A program made the translations under genes and the position numbers. 60,090 bases of DNA from a virus: positions 1 to 60,090 of IMG/VR virus record IMGVR_UViG_3300042486_000250; one strand, written 5' to 3'. Shown one piece after another: positions 18,520-26,497 of this stretch (its first letter is position 1; each line of letters begins with the position of its first letter). The notes under the pieces are model-generated. The model saw only the letters and a list, made by a program, of their open reading frames with translations, was not told the DNA's origin and made no database searches.

Positions 18520-18770
18520 ATTATCTATTAGCAGGTCTTGCTGTTTACAAGTTGATGCAGTTTCTTAATACGCTGACACCTAAAGAGGCGATGCCTTGGG
18601 TGAAAGTACTAGTTGGGATTGCTCTTGGCTATGGTGTGGCGTTTGTCACAAATCTTCCAGATGCGTGGACAAGTGGGTTGGTAGTCGCTACAATCGCTTC
18701 TGCCTGCCACGGTCTCTTGCGTCTACTGACACTTCATGGGGACTTGGCGGCTCGTAAAACTTACAAGTAG
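18516..18770 (+). CDS. small membrane protein, putative holin
   Basis: This is an 84-residue protein with two clear membrane segments (about 28-47 and 51-73) and a possible third, weaker one near the N terminus. It has a basic C-terminal tail (HGDLAARKTYK). It overlaps the last baseplate gene by ATGA (start GTG or ATG region at 18516). Small two- or three-span proteins at the end of the tail module are often holins, which release the lysin. Here the lysin lies far away, at 44905, and has its own signal peptide, so the holin role is a reasonable but unproven guess. Confidence 0.55.
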   Translation: MNYLLAGLAVYKLMQFLNTLTPKEAMPWVKVLVGIALGYGVAFVTNLPDAWTSGLVVATIASACHGLLRLLTLHGDLAARKTYK

Positions 18771-18779
18771 GAGCAACAC

Positions 18780-19586
18780 ATGAAGTATGGAATTATCGGT
18801 AGCGGGTCTGCCAATACCAAAGTTGTACAAGAAGGTCTCATTGACATCTTGAAGAGTGACGAAGACGCAATCTTTGTCATCCACGCACGCCGTGCACCGC
18901 AGGGAGCAGTCAGTGATGTCTATGACTTCCTGGTGGACCACAAGGTTCCTTTTAGCGCAGTAACACGCATTGATGACAAAGCCCCACAAGGTCTACTTAA
19001 CTTTGCCCTTGAGGTAGTTACAAACGATGATCCAACAAAGACCATCATTAATGTTTGTGATGAGGTTCTTTTGCTTTGGGATGAGTCCAGCGAAGAAGCA
19101 TCAGAGAAGTTGGCAATCATGAGCGCAGATGCTGGTAAACCTATTAAGGACTTGACCATGGCATTGACACCAATTGTTATTGAGGGTTCTCCAGAACCAG
19201 TGAACATGGATGTCATTGAACCAGAGATTGTCTATGAAAAGCCCGTTGCACATGATCCTGATGAGACCACTGAGGGAACACCATTTACTCGTGATGAGTT
19301 GATGAACATGAACATTGGTGTTCTTCGCCGTCAGGCTAAAGCACTAGGTGTTGAAAACATTGGTAAGACCAAGCAGGAAATTGTTGATGCGATCTTCTAC
19401 CACGAACCAGTAGATGGTGATGCGTCAATCATCTCAGCGGATGTTGTGGCAACAGAAATTGTTGAACCACTCAATGTCACTCAAGGACAACTCACTTGGA
19501 TTGAAGATGGTGTATTGCAGTCTGTGATGCTTGGAGAAAACTTCACCAAGCGGTTCCTTGCAGACTTGCGTTACAAACCTATTTAG
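18780..19586 (+). CDS. hypothetical protein with SAP / Rho-N-like domain
   Basis: This encodes 268 residues with a clear ribosome site (TAGGAGC). The N-terminal 130 residues alternate strands and helices, start with MKYGIIGSGSANTK and resemble a nucleotide-binding fold without a strict Walker motif. Residues about 168-206 (TRDELMNMNIGVLRRQAKALG, GKTKQEIVDAI) match the Rho N-terminal/SAP helix pair that binds nucleic acid. The linker is acidic and Pro-rich. It converges with the Dps cassette and overlaps its stop by 8 nt. A role in handling DNA is plausible but not shown. Confidence 0.65.
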   Translation: MKYGIIGSGSANTKVVQEGLIDILKSDEDAIFVIHARRAPQGAVSDVYDFLVDHKVPFSAVTRIDDKAPQGLLNFALEVVTNDDPTKTIINVCDEVLLLWDESSEEASEKLAIMSADAGKPIKDLTMALTPIVIEGSPEPVNMDVIEPEIVYEKPVAHDPDETTEGTPFTRDELMNMNIGVLRRQAKALGVENIGKTKQEIVDAIFYHEPVDGDASIISADVVATEIVEPLNVTQGQLTWIEDGVLQSVMLGENFTKRFLADLRYKPI

Positions 19587-20034
19587 TAGAAGCGGTAAGT
19601 TGCCAGCGCCACTTCTTATGCATGTCATCACGACTTGCCAGGAAGTCCATAATGCCTTGCTCGCCTGCTTTTTCGGCAGACTTAAAAGCCTTGTTGATTG
19701 TTTCAATGACACCGTCATTAACTTTCAGCAAGGCTTTTGCCATTGCCTTAGGCTCAGGCTTAACCTCTACTGACTCAACGGTGCGGAGGTCAGTAAACTT
19801 GCTGAGGGTAAATGGCGCATACTCATCCAACTTGCGAAGGTTTTCCGCAATAGGGTCAATACTGCTATAGACATCTTCGTAGATATCCGCAAAAAGGTCA
19901 TGGTACTGAGAGAAGTCTTGTCCTTCAACATTCCAGTGATAACCGTGTGCCACGAAGTACATCGTGACAGCGTCAGCCATCAGTGTCTTAAGGTCATTAG
20001 TTAATGCGCTCACCACTTCTCCTTGTTTGCCCAA
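19579..20034 (-). CDS. dps: Dps-family ferritin-like DNA protection protein
   Basis: This 151-residue protein has the full Dps core. HGYH33-W34-N is followed by H45, D60 and E64 with spacings 12, 15 and 4, the same as the intersubunit ferroxidase ligands of Listeria Dps. The C terminus has the DDMHKKWRWQL helix typical of the family. Dps forms 12-mers that oxidise and store iron and coat DNA, which limits oxidative damage. The N terminus is short, with no Lys-rich DNA-binding tail. Three small, very basic proteins encoded upstream in the same cassette might supply DNA contact; that is inference. It starts at an ATG that overlaps the upstream gene by 25 nt. Confidence 0.85.
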   Translation of the reverse strand: MGKQGEVVSALTNDLKTLMADAVTMYFVAHGYHWNVEGQDFSQYHDLFADIYEDVYSSIDPIAENLRKLDEYAPFTLSKFTDLRTVESVEVKPEPKAMAKALLKVNDGVIETINKAFKSAEKAGEQGIMDFLASRDDMHKKWRWQLTASTK

Positions 20035-20276
20035 TAGGCAGCACTCATCTTGCCCTTAGCAATATTCTTTGCATGACGAGCCTTGAAAGATTCATTGCGT
20101 GCAGAACCATCGGGCGAACCAGACACACCTTGTTGACCAAAACGAATGGTCTTAATCTGGTCGCCTTCTTTGGCAACAACAATATGAGACTTAGTTGGGT
20201 GGTCTGGTGTTGCCTTTGGCTTATTGAAACCAGAGACGCCAGCACGCTCTAAACGGGGGTCTTTCTTACTAGCCAT
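20010..20276 (-). CDS. conserved small basic phage protein (DUF5872-like)
   Basis: This encodes 88 residues with many Lys, Arg, Ser and Gly. The pattern SHIVVAKEGDQIKTIRFGQQG, then SFKARHAKNIAKGKMSAAYW ending in KEKW, is one I recall from many phages and giant viruses under the label DUF5872. Its role is unknown. A beta-hairpin followed by a basic helix could contact DNA or capsid. Its stop lies inside the start of the dps gene, so the two are translated together. Confidence 0.7.
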   Translation of the reverse strand: MASKKDPRLERAGVSGFNKPKATPDHPTKSHIVVAKEGDQIKTIRFGQQGVSGSPDGSARNESFKARHAKNIAKGKMSAAYWANKEKW

Positions 20277-20539
20277 TATTTCTTTCCTCGGTTACGACCA
20301 CGGTTAGTGGATGGGGATTCAGCAACAATTTTACCGTCTTTGGTGTGGGACATATCTTTGCCACCCTTGCCATAGACACCACGGTCTCTGCGTTCTTGGA
20401 CAAGTTCAGCACGCTTTTCTTTCTGCTCTGGCTTCTTGTTGAACTCTTTATCGTAAGCGCCCTTCTTAGCCTTTGCTTCAGGATTATCGTTGTAATACTG
20501 AGCAGACTTTTTAGGTGCACTTGACTTGGACGGAGCCAT
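20276..20539 (-). CDS. conserved small basic phage protein
   Basis: This encodes 87 residues, about one third Lys/Arg. A YYNDNPEAKAKKGAYDKEFN start, a basic helix with RAELVQERRDRG, then GKDMSHTKDGK and a STNRGRNRGKK end resemble a family of short phage proteins whose middle looks like a reduced HNH motif (D-x-x-H-x-x-G). The metal-binding His pair needed for catalysis is not complete here. It is coupled to both neighbours by one-base stop/start overlaps. Confidence 0.65.
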   Translation of the reverse strand: MAPSKSSAPKKSAQYYNDNPEAKAKKGAYDKEFNKKPEQKEKRAELVQERRDRGVYGKGGKDMSHTKDGKIVAESPSTNRGRNRGKK

Positions 20540-20706
20540 TACTTCTTACCCTTTTTGGACACAGCCATGTTGTCCACAAGATTTGGATAAGGGCGACCTG
20601 CTTTTTTAGCACGAGCCTTTGCATCTGACTTCTGTTCAGGAGTCAACTTCTTGTCTTTTTTGGAAGGGTCTGGTGTATCCCAAACTTCTTTTTTCTTTGT
20701 AGCCAT
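20539..20706 (-). CDS. conserved 55-residue basic phage protein
   Basis: The minus-strand ATG is at 20704-20706 and the stop at 20539-20541, giving 55 residues. The sequence has KKLTPEQKSDAKARAKKAGRPYPNLVDNM, split here as LTPEQK plus AKKAGRPYPNLVDNM, a motif I recall from small uncharacterised phage proteins, often beside the two genes that follow here. It is first in the minus-strand cassette, so the cassette promoter must lie in 20707-20850. Confidence 0.7.
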   Translation of the reverse strand: MATKKKEVWDTPDPSKKDKKLTPEQKSDAKARAKKAGRPYPNLVDNMAVSKKGKK

Positions 20707-20732
20707 AGCACCATTTTACCCTATAAACGACT

Positions 20733-20766
20733 AAGGACTGGGACACAGTTAAGCGCCCCAGCCCTT
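20733..20766 (-). other. stem-loop in the divergent gap upstream of the Dps cassette
   Basis: AAGGACTGGG at 20733-20742 faces CCCAGCCCTT at 20757-20766. On the minus strand all ten positions pair (one G-U wobble), whereas the plus strand has an A-C mismatch. This fits a structured leader of the minus-strand transcript. A GTAAAAT box, close to a -10 element, lies nearer the minus-strand start at about 20715-20721. Confidence 0.4.
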
Positions 20767-20853
20767 CGTCTGAGCAACCAACACAGGGTATGTCCAAGTG
20801 TTGGAAAAAGAGTGTATCATCACTACCCCGTAGCAACCAACAAGGAGTACGAG

Positions 20854-21336
20854 ATGAGTACAAAATTTGGAGGACCCTTCTTAGCCTTTCCACGCTGGGT
20901 TTTGCCGTATCTCAATGGGGACTCTGTAGCCAAGTCAGTCCTACTGGAATTGCTGGTTTACATGAAGCCAGATACCCAGACCACTACGACTTCCTACAAG
21001 TACATCGCAGAGCAGGTGGGTGTTGACCGCCGAACGGTTATCCGTGCCGTTAAGCGACTTGAGTCTGCTGGAGTATTGATCCGCCAGCATCGTGGAACCA
21101 AGGGACACAACCTGTCCAACGCATTTATCATCAACTTTAATAACCCAGAGGTAGTGTCAGCCGTGACACTAGGTAGTGACACCAGTGACACCACTAGTGG
21201 TGACTCCCGTGACACTACCCCTAGTGTCACCAGTGACACCCAAATAAGAACTAATAACAAGAGTAAAAATAAGAGTACCCATAACAAGAGACCAAAATCG
21301 GACTATGACGATCTGGAGGCAAGCCATGTCGGATGA
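20854..21336 (+). CDS. winged-helix replication-initiator-like protein
   Basis: This encodes 160 residues, starting at the ATG preceded by AAGGAG at 20842-20847; upstream in-frame starts lack a ribosome site. Residues about 25-85 form a helix-turn-helix domain of the replication-initiator/GntR type (SYKYIAEQVGVDRRTVIRAVKRLESAGVL). After residue 100 the protein is a Thr/Ser/Asp-rich tail encoded by iteron-like DNA repeats, then a Lys-rich stretch. It heads the replication operon and lies two genes before a DnaC-like loader, as lambda O lies before P. That parallel suggests it is the origin-binding protein. A transcription regulator is the alternative. Confidence 0.65.
   Translation: MSTKFGGPFLAFPRWVLPYLNGDSVAKSVLLELLVYMKPDTQTTTTSYKYIAEQVGVDRRTVIRAVKRLESAGVLIRQHRGTKGHNLSNAFIINFNNPEVVSAVTLGSDTSDTTSGDSRDTTPSVTSDTQIRTNNKSKNKSTHNKRPKSDYDDLEASHVG
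21152..21241 (+). repeat. iteron-like TGACAC(T/C)A repeats, candidate origin
   Basis: Seven to eight short copies of TAGTGTCA or its complement TGACACTA, or near matches, lie within 90 bp: 21152 and 21222 (TAGTGTCA), 21164 and 21210 (TGACACTA), and TGACACC at about 21185 and 21234, with partial ones between. They are inside the coding region of the putative initiator, like the iterons within lambda gene O. Confidence 0.6.
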
Positions 21337-21733
21337 TTGGGGCAAGTCCTGGGGAGAAGACCCAGACGACAAGAAGGCACCAGCCAAGAAGAAGTCCGCT
21401 CGGAAAGACACTCTCATGGGATTGGTCATTCACTTCTCGGAATTACTTCCAAAAGACGCTTGGGGTAAACTTAATTCACCAGTGAATGCCAAAGCCATGA
21501 TTGTCGGTTTGAAGAAACTCCAAGGTGCTGGGTTTACCCCAGATCAAATCCGTGGGATGATGACAACTTTTGTTTTAGAAATGCAACGCAAACCACTTGC
21601 CGTAGGTATTGCTCCATGGCGTGCCTTCTTGGCTAACCTTGACTCCCTCGCCTCACAGGCAACAGCAACCAGCAATCAGGAGCCCGATAGTTATGATGAC
21701 CTTCAGACTGACAACCGACTTGGAGGCAACTAG
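21326..21733 (+). CDS. hypothetical protein in the replication operon
   Basis: The ATG at 21326 follows GGAGG at 21315-21319 and gives 135 residues; longer versions lack a ribosome site. The N-terminal 30 residues are charged and Lys-rich. Residues about 35-110 are helical (NAKAMIVGLKKLQGAGFTPDQIRGMM and the PWRAFLANLDSL helix). The layout, a small helical protein between initiator and helicase loader, may mark a loader partner, but I know no family for it. Confidence 0.55.
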   Translation: MSDDWGKSWGEDPDDKKAPAKKKSARKDTLMGLVIHFSELLPKDAWGKLNSPVNAKAMIVGLKKLQGAGFTPDQIRGMMTTFVLEMQRKPLAVGIAPWRAFLANLDSLASQATATSNQEPDSYDDLQTDNRLGGN

Positions 21734-22386
21734 TGCGTGAACTTCGTAGCCAGAAATACTGGCGTAACCGTCCAGAAGACGAGCGTCTTCGCAACACCCT
21801 GATTCCAAAGCGTTACCGCATGGACACACTTGACACATTCAAGATTTCAGAGAAGGACAGACCTACATGGGATCTCATCTCTAACTGGGTTGAGACGGCT
21901 CCTGAGCAGGTTGAAAAGGGACAAGGGCTCTACATATGCGGAACCACTGGTTCAGGAAAGACACACCTCGCTCAAGCAATCCTGAAGCGTGTGGTTCACA
22001 ACAACAAACTTTGCGGAATGTTCATCACCGCTGACAAGTACATCCAAATGGCTTACAACGAAATCAAGTTTGGCGATGATCTTCCAGAAGGTTATGAAGA
22101 TCCAAACACCATGAAGTATTTGCAAGATGTTCTTGACATCGTGGTCATTGACTCTCTTGGTTCTGAACGACCAACAGATTTTACTAAGCGCACAATCATT
22201 TCTCTTTTAGAAACTCGTTATCACGAAAAGTTAACGACAATTGTTACGAGCACATTGAAGCCACAGATGCTTGAGTCCATGTACAGCGCAAGCGTTGCAT
22301 CAATCGTTACCTCGTCTTGTTACATTGCTCCAATCAAGAGCGGTGACAATCGCATTGGGCAATGGATTGAACACAATGCAGGGTAA
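21733..22386 (+). CDS. DnaC/IstB-like helicase loader ATPase
   Basis: This encodes 217 residues from a GTG that overlaps the upstream stop. Walker A is GTTGSGKT (70-77) and Walker B is IVVIDSLG (about 136-143), within the AAA+ fold of DnaC-type loaders. A sensor-like TSTLKP segment follows at about 175. Such proteins deliver the DnaB helicase to the origin. The replicative helicase is two genes downstream in the same operon. The N-terminal 60 residues are helical and basic and could bind the helicase or initiator. Confidence 0.82.
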   Translation: MRELRSQKYWRNRPEDERLRNTLIPKRYRMDTLDTFKISEKDRPTWDLISNWVETAPEQVEKGQGLYICGTTGSGKTHLAQAILKRVVHNNKLCGMFITADKYIQMAYNEIKFGDDLPEGYEDPNTMKYLQDVLDIVVIDSLGSERPTDFTKRTIISLLETRYHEKLTTIVTSTLKPQMLESMYSASVASIVTSSCYIAPIKSGDNRIGQWIEHNAG

Positions 22387-22816
22387 TGACATCACCAGTT
22401 ATGCACCCACAGGTCAAGGCGTAATCTTTGATGGGTTTTTAGCATCACCACCAGAAGGTGCTAAAGCAATGCTGGAAACAATTCAAAGACGCCGTAATAA
22501 TTGGGATGCAGTATTGCGTATGTGGGAGCCACACACTCTTCCACTTAAAGCATTATCCGACAGTGTAAATCGTTTAGGTATCGGAACAGATATTTACACA
22601 TTCATCCATCCCGATGCGGTTGATGCTATTGATAGTTGGTTAGTACGCAAAGGAATTAATTGCCCTGTGTATTACTACGAATCTCCAGAATTGTTGGAAT
22701 ACGACTTGCGATTCAGTCGTGCTGTCCGTATCATCTACACCTCCAACGAACATGTTGCTCAAGTACTAGGTCCACGGGCTACGGTAGTGAGCACGGAAAA
22801 GGCATGGGCCCCGTAA
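22376..22816 (+). CDS. hypothetical protein between loader and helicase
   Basis: The likely start is the ATG at 22376, 11 nt inside the loader gene, giving 146 residues. The C-terminal half (IYTFIHPDAVDAIDSWLVRKG, CPVYYYESPELLEYDL, RIIYTSNEHVAQVLG) alternates strands and helices as in Rossmann or HAD-like folds, yet the catalytic DxD is missing. The stop overlaps the next start (TAATG). It may be an inactive HAD-like accessory factor, and confidence in that is low. Confidence 0.55.
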   Translation: MQGNDITSYAPTGQGVIFDGFLASPPEGAKAMLETIQRRRNNWDAVLRMWEPHTLPLKALSDSVNRLGIGTDIYTFIHPDAVDAIDSWLVRKGINCPVYYYESPELLEYDLRFSRAVRIIYTSNEHVAQVLGPRATVVSTEKAWAP

Positions 22817-24078
22817 TGGCTAGTAGCGAACATCTGCTCATTAGCAAAATCATTCAGACAGGCAGTGTTGCAGAATCAATTGATGCTGGCATTCGTCCAG
22901 ATCACTTTAATTCCGAACTCTCTACTGTGTACATGTGGCTTCTCGGCTACTGGCGTGAGTACAGTGTTGTACCAACACCACGAGTAGTCAAGCAACAGTT
23001 TGCTGATTTGCAATTACTCAACGCAGAAGCAGAACCATTTGCTCGCTTAGTTGATGAACTGTTCTTGGCGTACAAGCACAAGCATTTGGTACTTGCAGTC
23101 ACTGCGGCTACACCATCTCTCAATGAGCACGACACAGACGAAGCGGCAAAGATTCTTTCAGAGGGATTGCAAAAAGCGTCTCTTGAAGTTGCACACCTTC
23201 GTGATGTTGACATTATTCAAAACTGGGAGCAACGCATTGATCGCTACAAAGAGATGCGTGAAACGCCTAACTCTCTGCGTGGTATTCCAACAGGTTTTGC
23301 AGGTCTTGACAGAATCACCGCAGGGTTCCGACCCCAACAGTTGATTACCTTTGTAGGTGAGGCAAAGAAAGGTAAGTCCTTGATGACACTCATCATGGCT
23401 AACACTGCTCACCAGCATGGAATCACTCCACTGTTTGTTTCGTTTGAAATGAGTATTGAAGAACAAGAAGCACGCTATGACGCCATCGTCTCTGGTGTAT
23501 CTCACACACGCATCATGCGTGGAGATTTAAGCATGGGTGAACTTGAAAAGATTGAAAAGACCATCAAGGTTCGTAAGAACATGCACCCATTCATCTTCAC
23601 AGAGGACACCGCATCATTGACAACCATTAGCGCACTTGCTGGAAAGATTCAGCAGTACCGACCTGGTCTTGTTGTCGTTGACGGTGTATACATGATGGAT
23701 GATGAGAATGGTGAGCCAAAGAACAGCCCACAAGCGTTGACGAATATCACCAGAGGTCTTAAGCGTCTTGCACAGAGGTTTGATGTCCCCATTCTTGGAA
23801 CTACACAGGTGCTGTCTTCTAAGTTGAACAACAAGAAGTCACGACAGATTTCAGCAGACTCCATTGGTTACTCATCATCTTTTGCACAAGACTCTGACCT
23901 AGTGCTTGGTGTTGAATCAGACCCAGACATTGACAACCAGTCAATCATCCGAGTGGTGATTGCACGAGCCGCACCTAAGGGTGAAGTGCGAATCAAGTGG
24001 GACTGGGAAAACATGGACTTCACTGAAGTGGGAGAAGACGGAGAGGAGACAAGCGATAATGATGGCTGGTACTACTGA
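22816..24078 (+). CDS. DnaB-like replicative DNA helicase
   Basis: The start is the ATG overlapping the preceding TAA at 22816, giving 420 residues. An N-terminal helical region of about 130 residues resembles the DnaB N domain (LLISKIIQTGSVAESID). The RecA-like C domain has Walker A GEAKKGKS (181-188), SFEMSIEEQEAR motif H1a, Walker B LVVVDGVY, and a late ILGTTQVLSS segment with the motif H3 Gln. It unwinds DNA ahead of the fork and acts with the primase encoded next. The acidic C-terminal tail overlaps the primase start. Confidence 0.88.
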   Translation: MASSEHLLISKIIQTGSVAESIDAGIRPDHFNSELSTVYMWLLGYWREYSVVPTPRVVKQQFADLQLLNAEAEPFARLVDELFLAYKHKHLVLAVTAATPSLNEHDTDEAAKILSEGLQKASLEVAHLRDVDIIQNWEQRIDRYKEMRETPNSLRGIPTGFAGLDRITAGFRPQQLITFVGEAKKGKSLMTLIMANTAHQHGITPLFVSFEMSIEEQEARYDAIVSGVSHTRIMRGDLSMGELEKIEKTIKVRKNMHPFIFTEDTASLTTISALAGKIQQYRPGLVVVDGVYMMDDENGEPKNSPQALTNITRGLKRLAQRFDVPILGTTQVLSSKLNNKKSRQISADSIGYSSSFAQDSDLVLGVESDPDIDNQSIIRVVIARAAPKGEVRIKWDWENMDFTEVGEDGEETSDNDGWYY

Positions 24079-24952
24079 CCTCGGAGATTTCCTGTTGTCC
24101 ATCGGAGTAGATGTACGCAGGTCTGGGCAAGAAATTTCTGCACGATGCCCAGTGCACTTGTCACGCACAGGCAAAGAGGACAACTCTCCCTCGTGGTCTA
24201 TGAACTCAGAGACAGGTCTATGGATCTGTTACTCATGTGGTGCTCGTGGAACACTTCAAGGACTTGTTATGGAACTAACTGGTAAGGAAGACCTTGCCGT
24301 TACTGAAATGATTATGAACAACAATGTTGAGCGCCTTCAGATGCCTGAGTGGGAACGGCGCCCAGAGGTTGATCATCAGATGTACTTGCACTATGAGGAG
24401 GTTCCACAAAAGCGTCTTGCTAGTCGTGGCATTACTTCAGAAGCGGCTCGTGCTTACGGAATCCGTTGGAATGCAGACAAGCGTTCCTGGATTATCCCTA
24501 TCGTCTCTTCGGAAGGAGAACTTCTTGGCTGGCAAGAAAAAGGAACCGACTATGTGTACAACCACCCCACTGGGGTTAAGAAAGGTGACACCTTGTTCGG
24601 TATTGAACGATTCAAGTCACAGACAGCCATACTCGTGGAGTCACCTCTTGATGTTGTGCGGTTTGCATCCTCGTTTGACGGAATGCAGTGTCTTGGAACC
24701 TTTGGAGCCCAAATAACTAAGAAGCAATTACAACTTGTGTATAGCGTGGCTGACAAAGTCATCGTGGCTATGGACAACGATGAAGCAGGTATTGCTAGTG
24801 CAAAAAAGATATTCAAAGACATGCCACTCCTAAAGGGTGGCGTATACTGGCTCAAGTATTCACACACAGGTGCAAAGGACATTGGAGAAATGTCTGACAC
24901 AGAAATTGAAAAAGCAATTACTGGTGCATCAGTTATTCCTTGGTGGCTTTAA
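24059..24952 (+). CDS. DNA primase with zinc finger and TOPRIM domain
   Basis: The ATG pair at 24059/24062 follows GAGGAG and gives about 297 residues. Zinc ligands are C30-P-V-H33 and C57-Y-S-C60, the CHC2-type finger that reads the template. The TOPRIM core has E194 in ILVESPLDVV and D239-N-D241 in VIVAMDNDEAG, which bind catalytic magnesium. The protein is short because it lacks the C-terminal helicase-binding domain of bacterial DnaG. The linker carries a SWIIPIVS strand typical of the DnaG catalytic fold. It overlaps the helicase gene, so the two are coupled. Confidence 0.88.
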   Translation: MMAGTTDLGDFLLSIGVDVRRSGQEISARCPVHLSRTGKEDNSPSWSMNSETGLWICYSCGARGTLQGLVMELTGKEDLAVTEMIMNNNVERLQMPEWERRPEVDHQMYLHYEEVPQKRLASRGITSEAARAYGIRWNADKRSWIIPIVSSEGELLGWQEKGTDYVYNHPTGVKKGDTLFGIERFKSQTAILVESPLDVVRFASSFDGMQCLGTFGAQITKKQLQLVYSVADKVIVAMDNDEAGIASAKKIFKDMPLLKGGVYWLKYSHTGAKDIGEMSDTEIEKAITGASVIPWWL

Positions 24953-26496
24953 TGTTTAAAGGAACTCTTTACCCCTTCCAAGAAGAAGCAAGTCACAAGA
25001 TGTCCGACAAGGGTCAGATGCTCCTTGCCATGGTCATGGGCGCTGGTAAGACAGTGACGACCCTATCTGCTACAGAAGAACTGTTTGATACTAATGAAGT
25101 AGACCGTTGCCTTGTTGTTGTGCCCAGCAGTTTGAAGTACCAGTGGCTTTCTGAGATTAAGAAGTTCACTGACTCCACAGCAATCGTCATTGATGGTTCA
25201 CCAAAGCAGCGTGAAGTTCTTTGGCGCACAGCGTTGCGTTGTAAGTATGTCATCGTTAACCCAGAGACTCTTTTGAACGATCAAAACTATTTAACACATC
25301 TAGGTGCTAATGCCATCGTCATTGATGAGGCAACTATCATTAAGTCACCTCGTGCAAAGCGTTCCAAGATGTTAAAGAAGTTGGGCAAGAAGTTCCAGTA
25401 CCGTTTTGCGTTGACTGGTCAACCTATTGAGAACAGACCAGAAGAATTATTCTCTATTATGGAGTTTGTTGATCCATCAGTACTCGGTCGCTTTGATGTA
25501 TTTGACCGCACCTTCATCGTGCGTAACCACTTCGGTGCACCTGTTCGTTATCGTAATCTTAGTTCTCTTAATGAGTCCCTTGCTGAATCAATGATTCGTA
25601 AGACTCGTGAAGACATCCAAGACCAATTGCCAAAGGTCATCAACCAAGTTGTGCCAGTTCCTTTTGATAGGGCAGGTGCGTCAGCATATGAGAAGATCAG
25701 TAAAGACCTTCAAAACGAAATCAGTAAAGCAATCACCACAAACGGTCGTGGATTTGACCTGTGGTCTCACTATAACGGAGGTGGCGGAAGTGACGCCCAA
25801 GGTCAAATTATGTCTAGGCTTACTGTTCTCCGCATGCTCTGCGATAACCCTTCACTGGTGGTGGAGTCAGCAAAAGCGTATGAAGACCCATCGCAAAATA
25901 GTTCAGGCAGTCAATATGCTTCAACTGTCATCAAAGCAGGATGGCTTCCCACGACCACTAAGACACCCAAACTAGACGCAGTTATTACCTACATTGAGGA
26001 TGTATTAAATGAAGACCCAAATAACAAAGTGGTTCTATTCTCGTTCTTTAAGAAGAACCTACGGCTTATCCAGGAAGCAACTAAAGGACTTACGGACAGC
26101 GTACTCTTCATGGGTGGTATGGATGCGAGCGATAGAGACCGTTCCAAGCAACGGTTCCAGACCGATCCTAATGTTCGGCTCTTTCTATCATCTGATGCGG
26201 GAGGTTATGGCGTGGACTTACCACAAGCCAATTACCTCATCTCTTATGATCTCCCTTGGTCGGCTGGAAAACTGGACCAAAGAGACGCCCGTATTATCCG
26301 ATTATCTTCAACACACCCCCATGTCACAATTACATCGTTCGTAATGAAGGGCTCCATTGAGGAAAGGCAGTATGAAATGCTTCAGCAAAAGCGTGGCATT
26401 AACTCAGCCTTCCTTGACAAGGGGTATGACCAACAGGGTAAGTTTGAATTATCACTTGGAACATTGTCCGATTTTTTAAAGAACACAGAGGTTTAA
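24952..26496 (+). CDS. SNF2-family DNA-dependent ATPase / helicase
   Basis: This is a 514-residue protein. Motif I is MGAGKT (29-34), motif II is DEAT (125-128), and ALTGQPIENRPEELF is the SNF2 motif III region. The C-terminal RecA domain shows VVLFSFFKKNLRLI and a KLDQRDARIIRLSS motif VI. SNF2 ATPases move along double-stranded DNA and remodel forks or remove proteins. It is the first of two SNF2 proteins in the window; the second is at 52443. It starts at the ATG overlapping the primase stop. Confidence 0.85.
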   Translation: MFKGTLYPFQEEASHKMSDKGQMLLAMVMGAGKTVTTLSATEELFDTNEVDRCLVVVPSSLKYQWLSEIKKFTDSTAIVIDGSPKQREVLWRTALRCKYVIVNPETLLNDQNYLTHLGANAIVIDEATIIKSPRAKRSKMLKKLGKKFQYRFALTGQPIENRPEELFSIMEFVDPSVLGRFDVFDRTFIVRNHFGAPVRYRNLSSLNESLAESMIRKTREDIQDQLPKVINQVVPVPFDRAGASAYEKISKDLQNEISKAITTNGRGFDLWSHYNGGGGSDAQGQIMSRLTVLRMLCDNPSLVVESAKAYEDPSQNSSGSQYASTVIKAGWLPTTTKTPKLDAVITYIEDVLNEDPNNKVVLFSFFKKNLRLIQEATKGLTDSVLFMGGMDASDRDRSKQRFQTDPNVRLFLSSDAGGYGVDLPQANYLISYDLPWSAGKLDQRDARIIRLSSTHPHVTITSFVMKGSIEERQYEMLQQKRGINSAFLDKGYDQQGKFELSLGTLSDFLKNTEV

Positions 26497-26497
26497 T

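Noticed and set aside
21152-21241. Repeats as a CRISPR-like or transposon end
   Set aside because: Units are about 8 bp, mixed in orientation and inside a coding region, which fits protein-binding iterons better.
22376-22816. Active HAD phosphatase
   Set aside because: The fold pattern is similar, but the nucleophile DxD motif is not visible.
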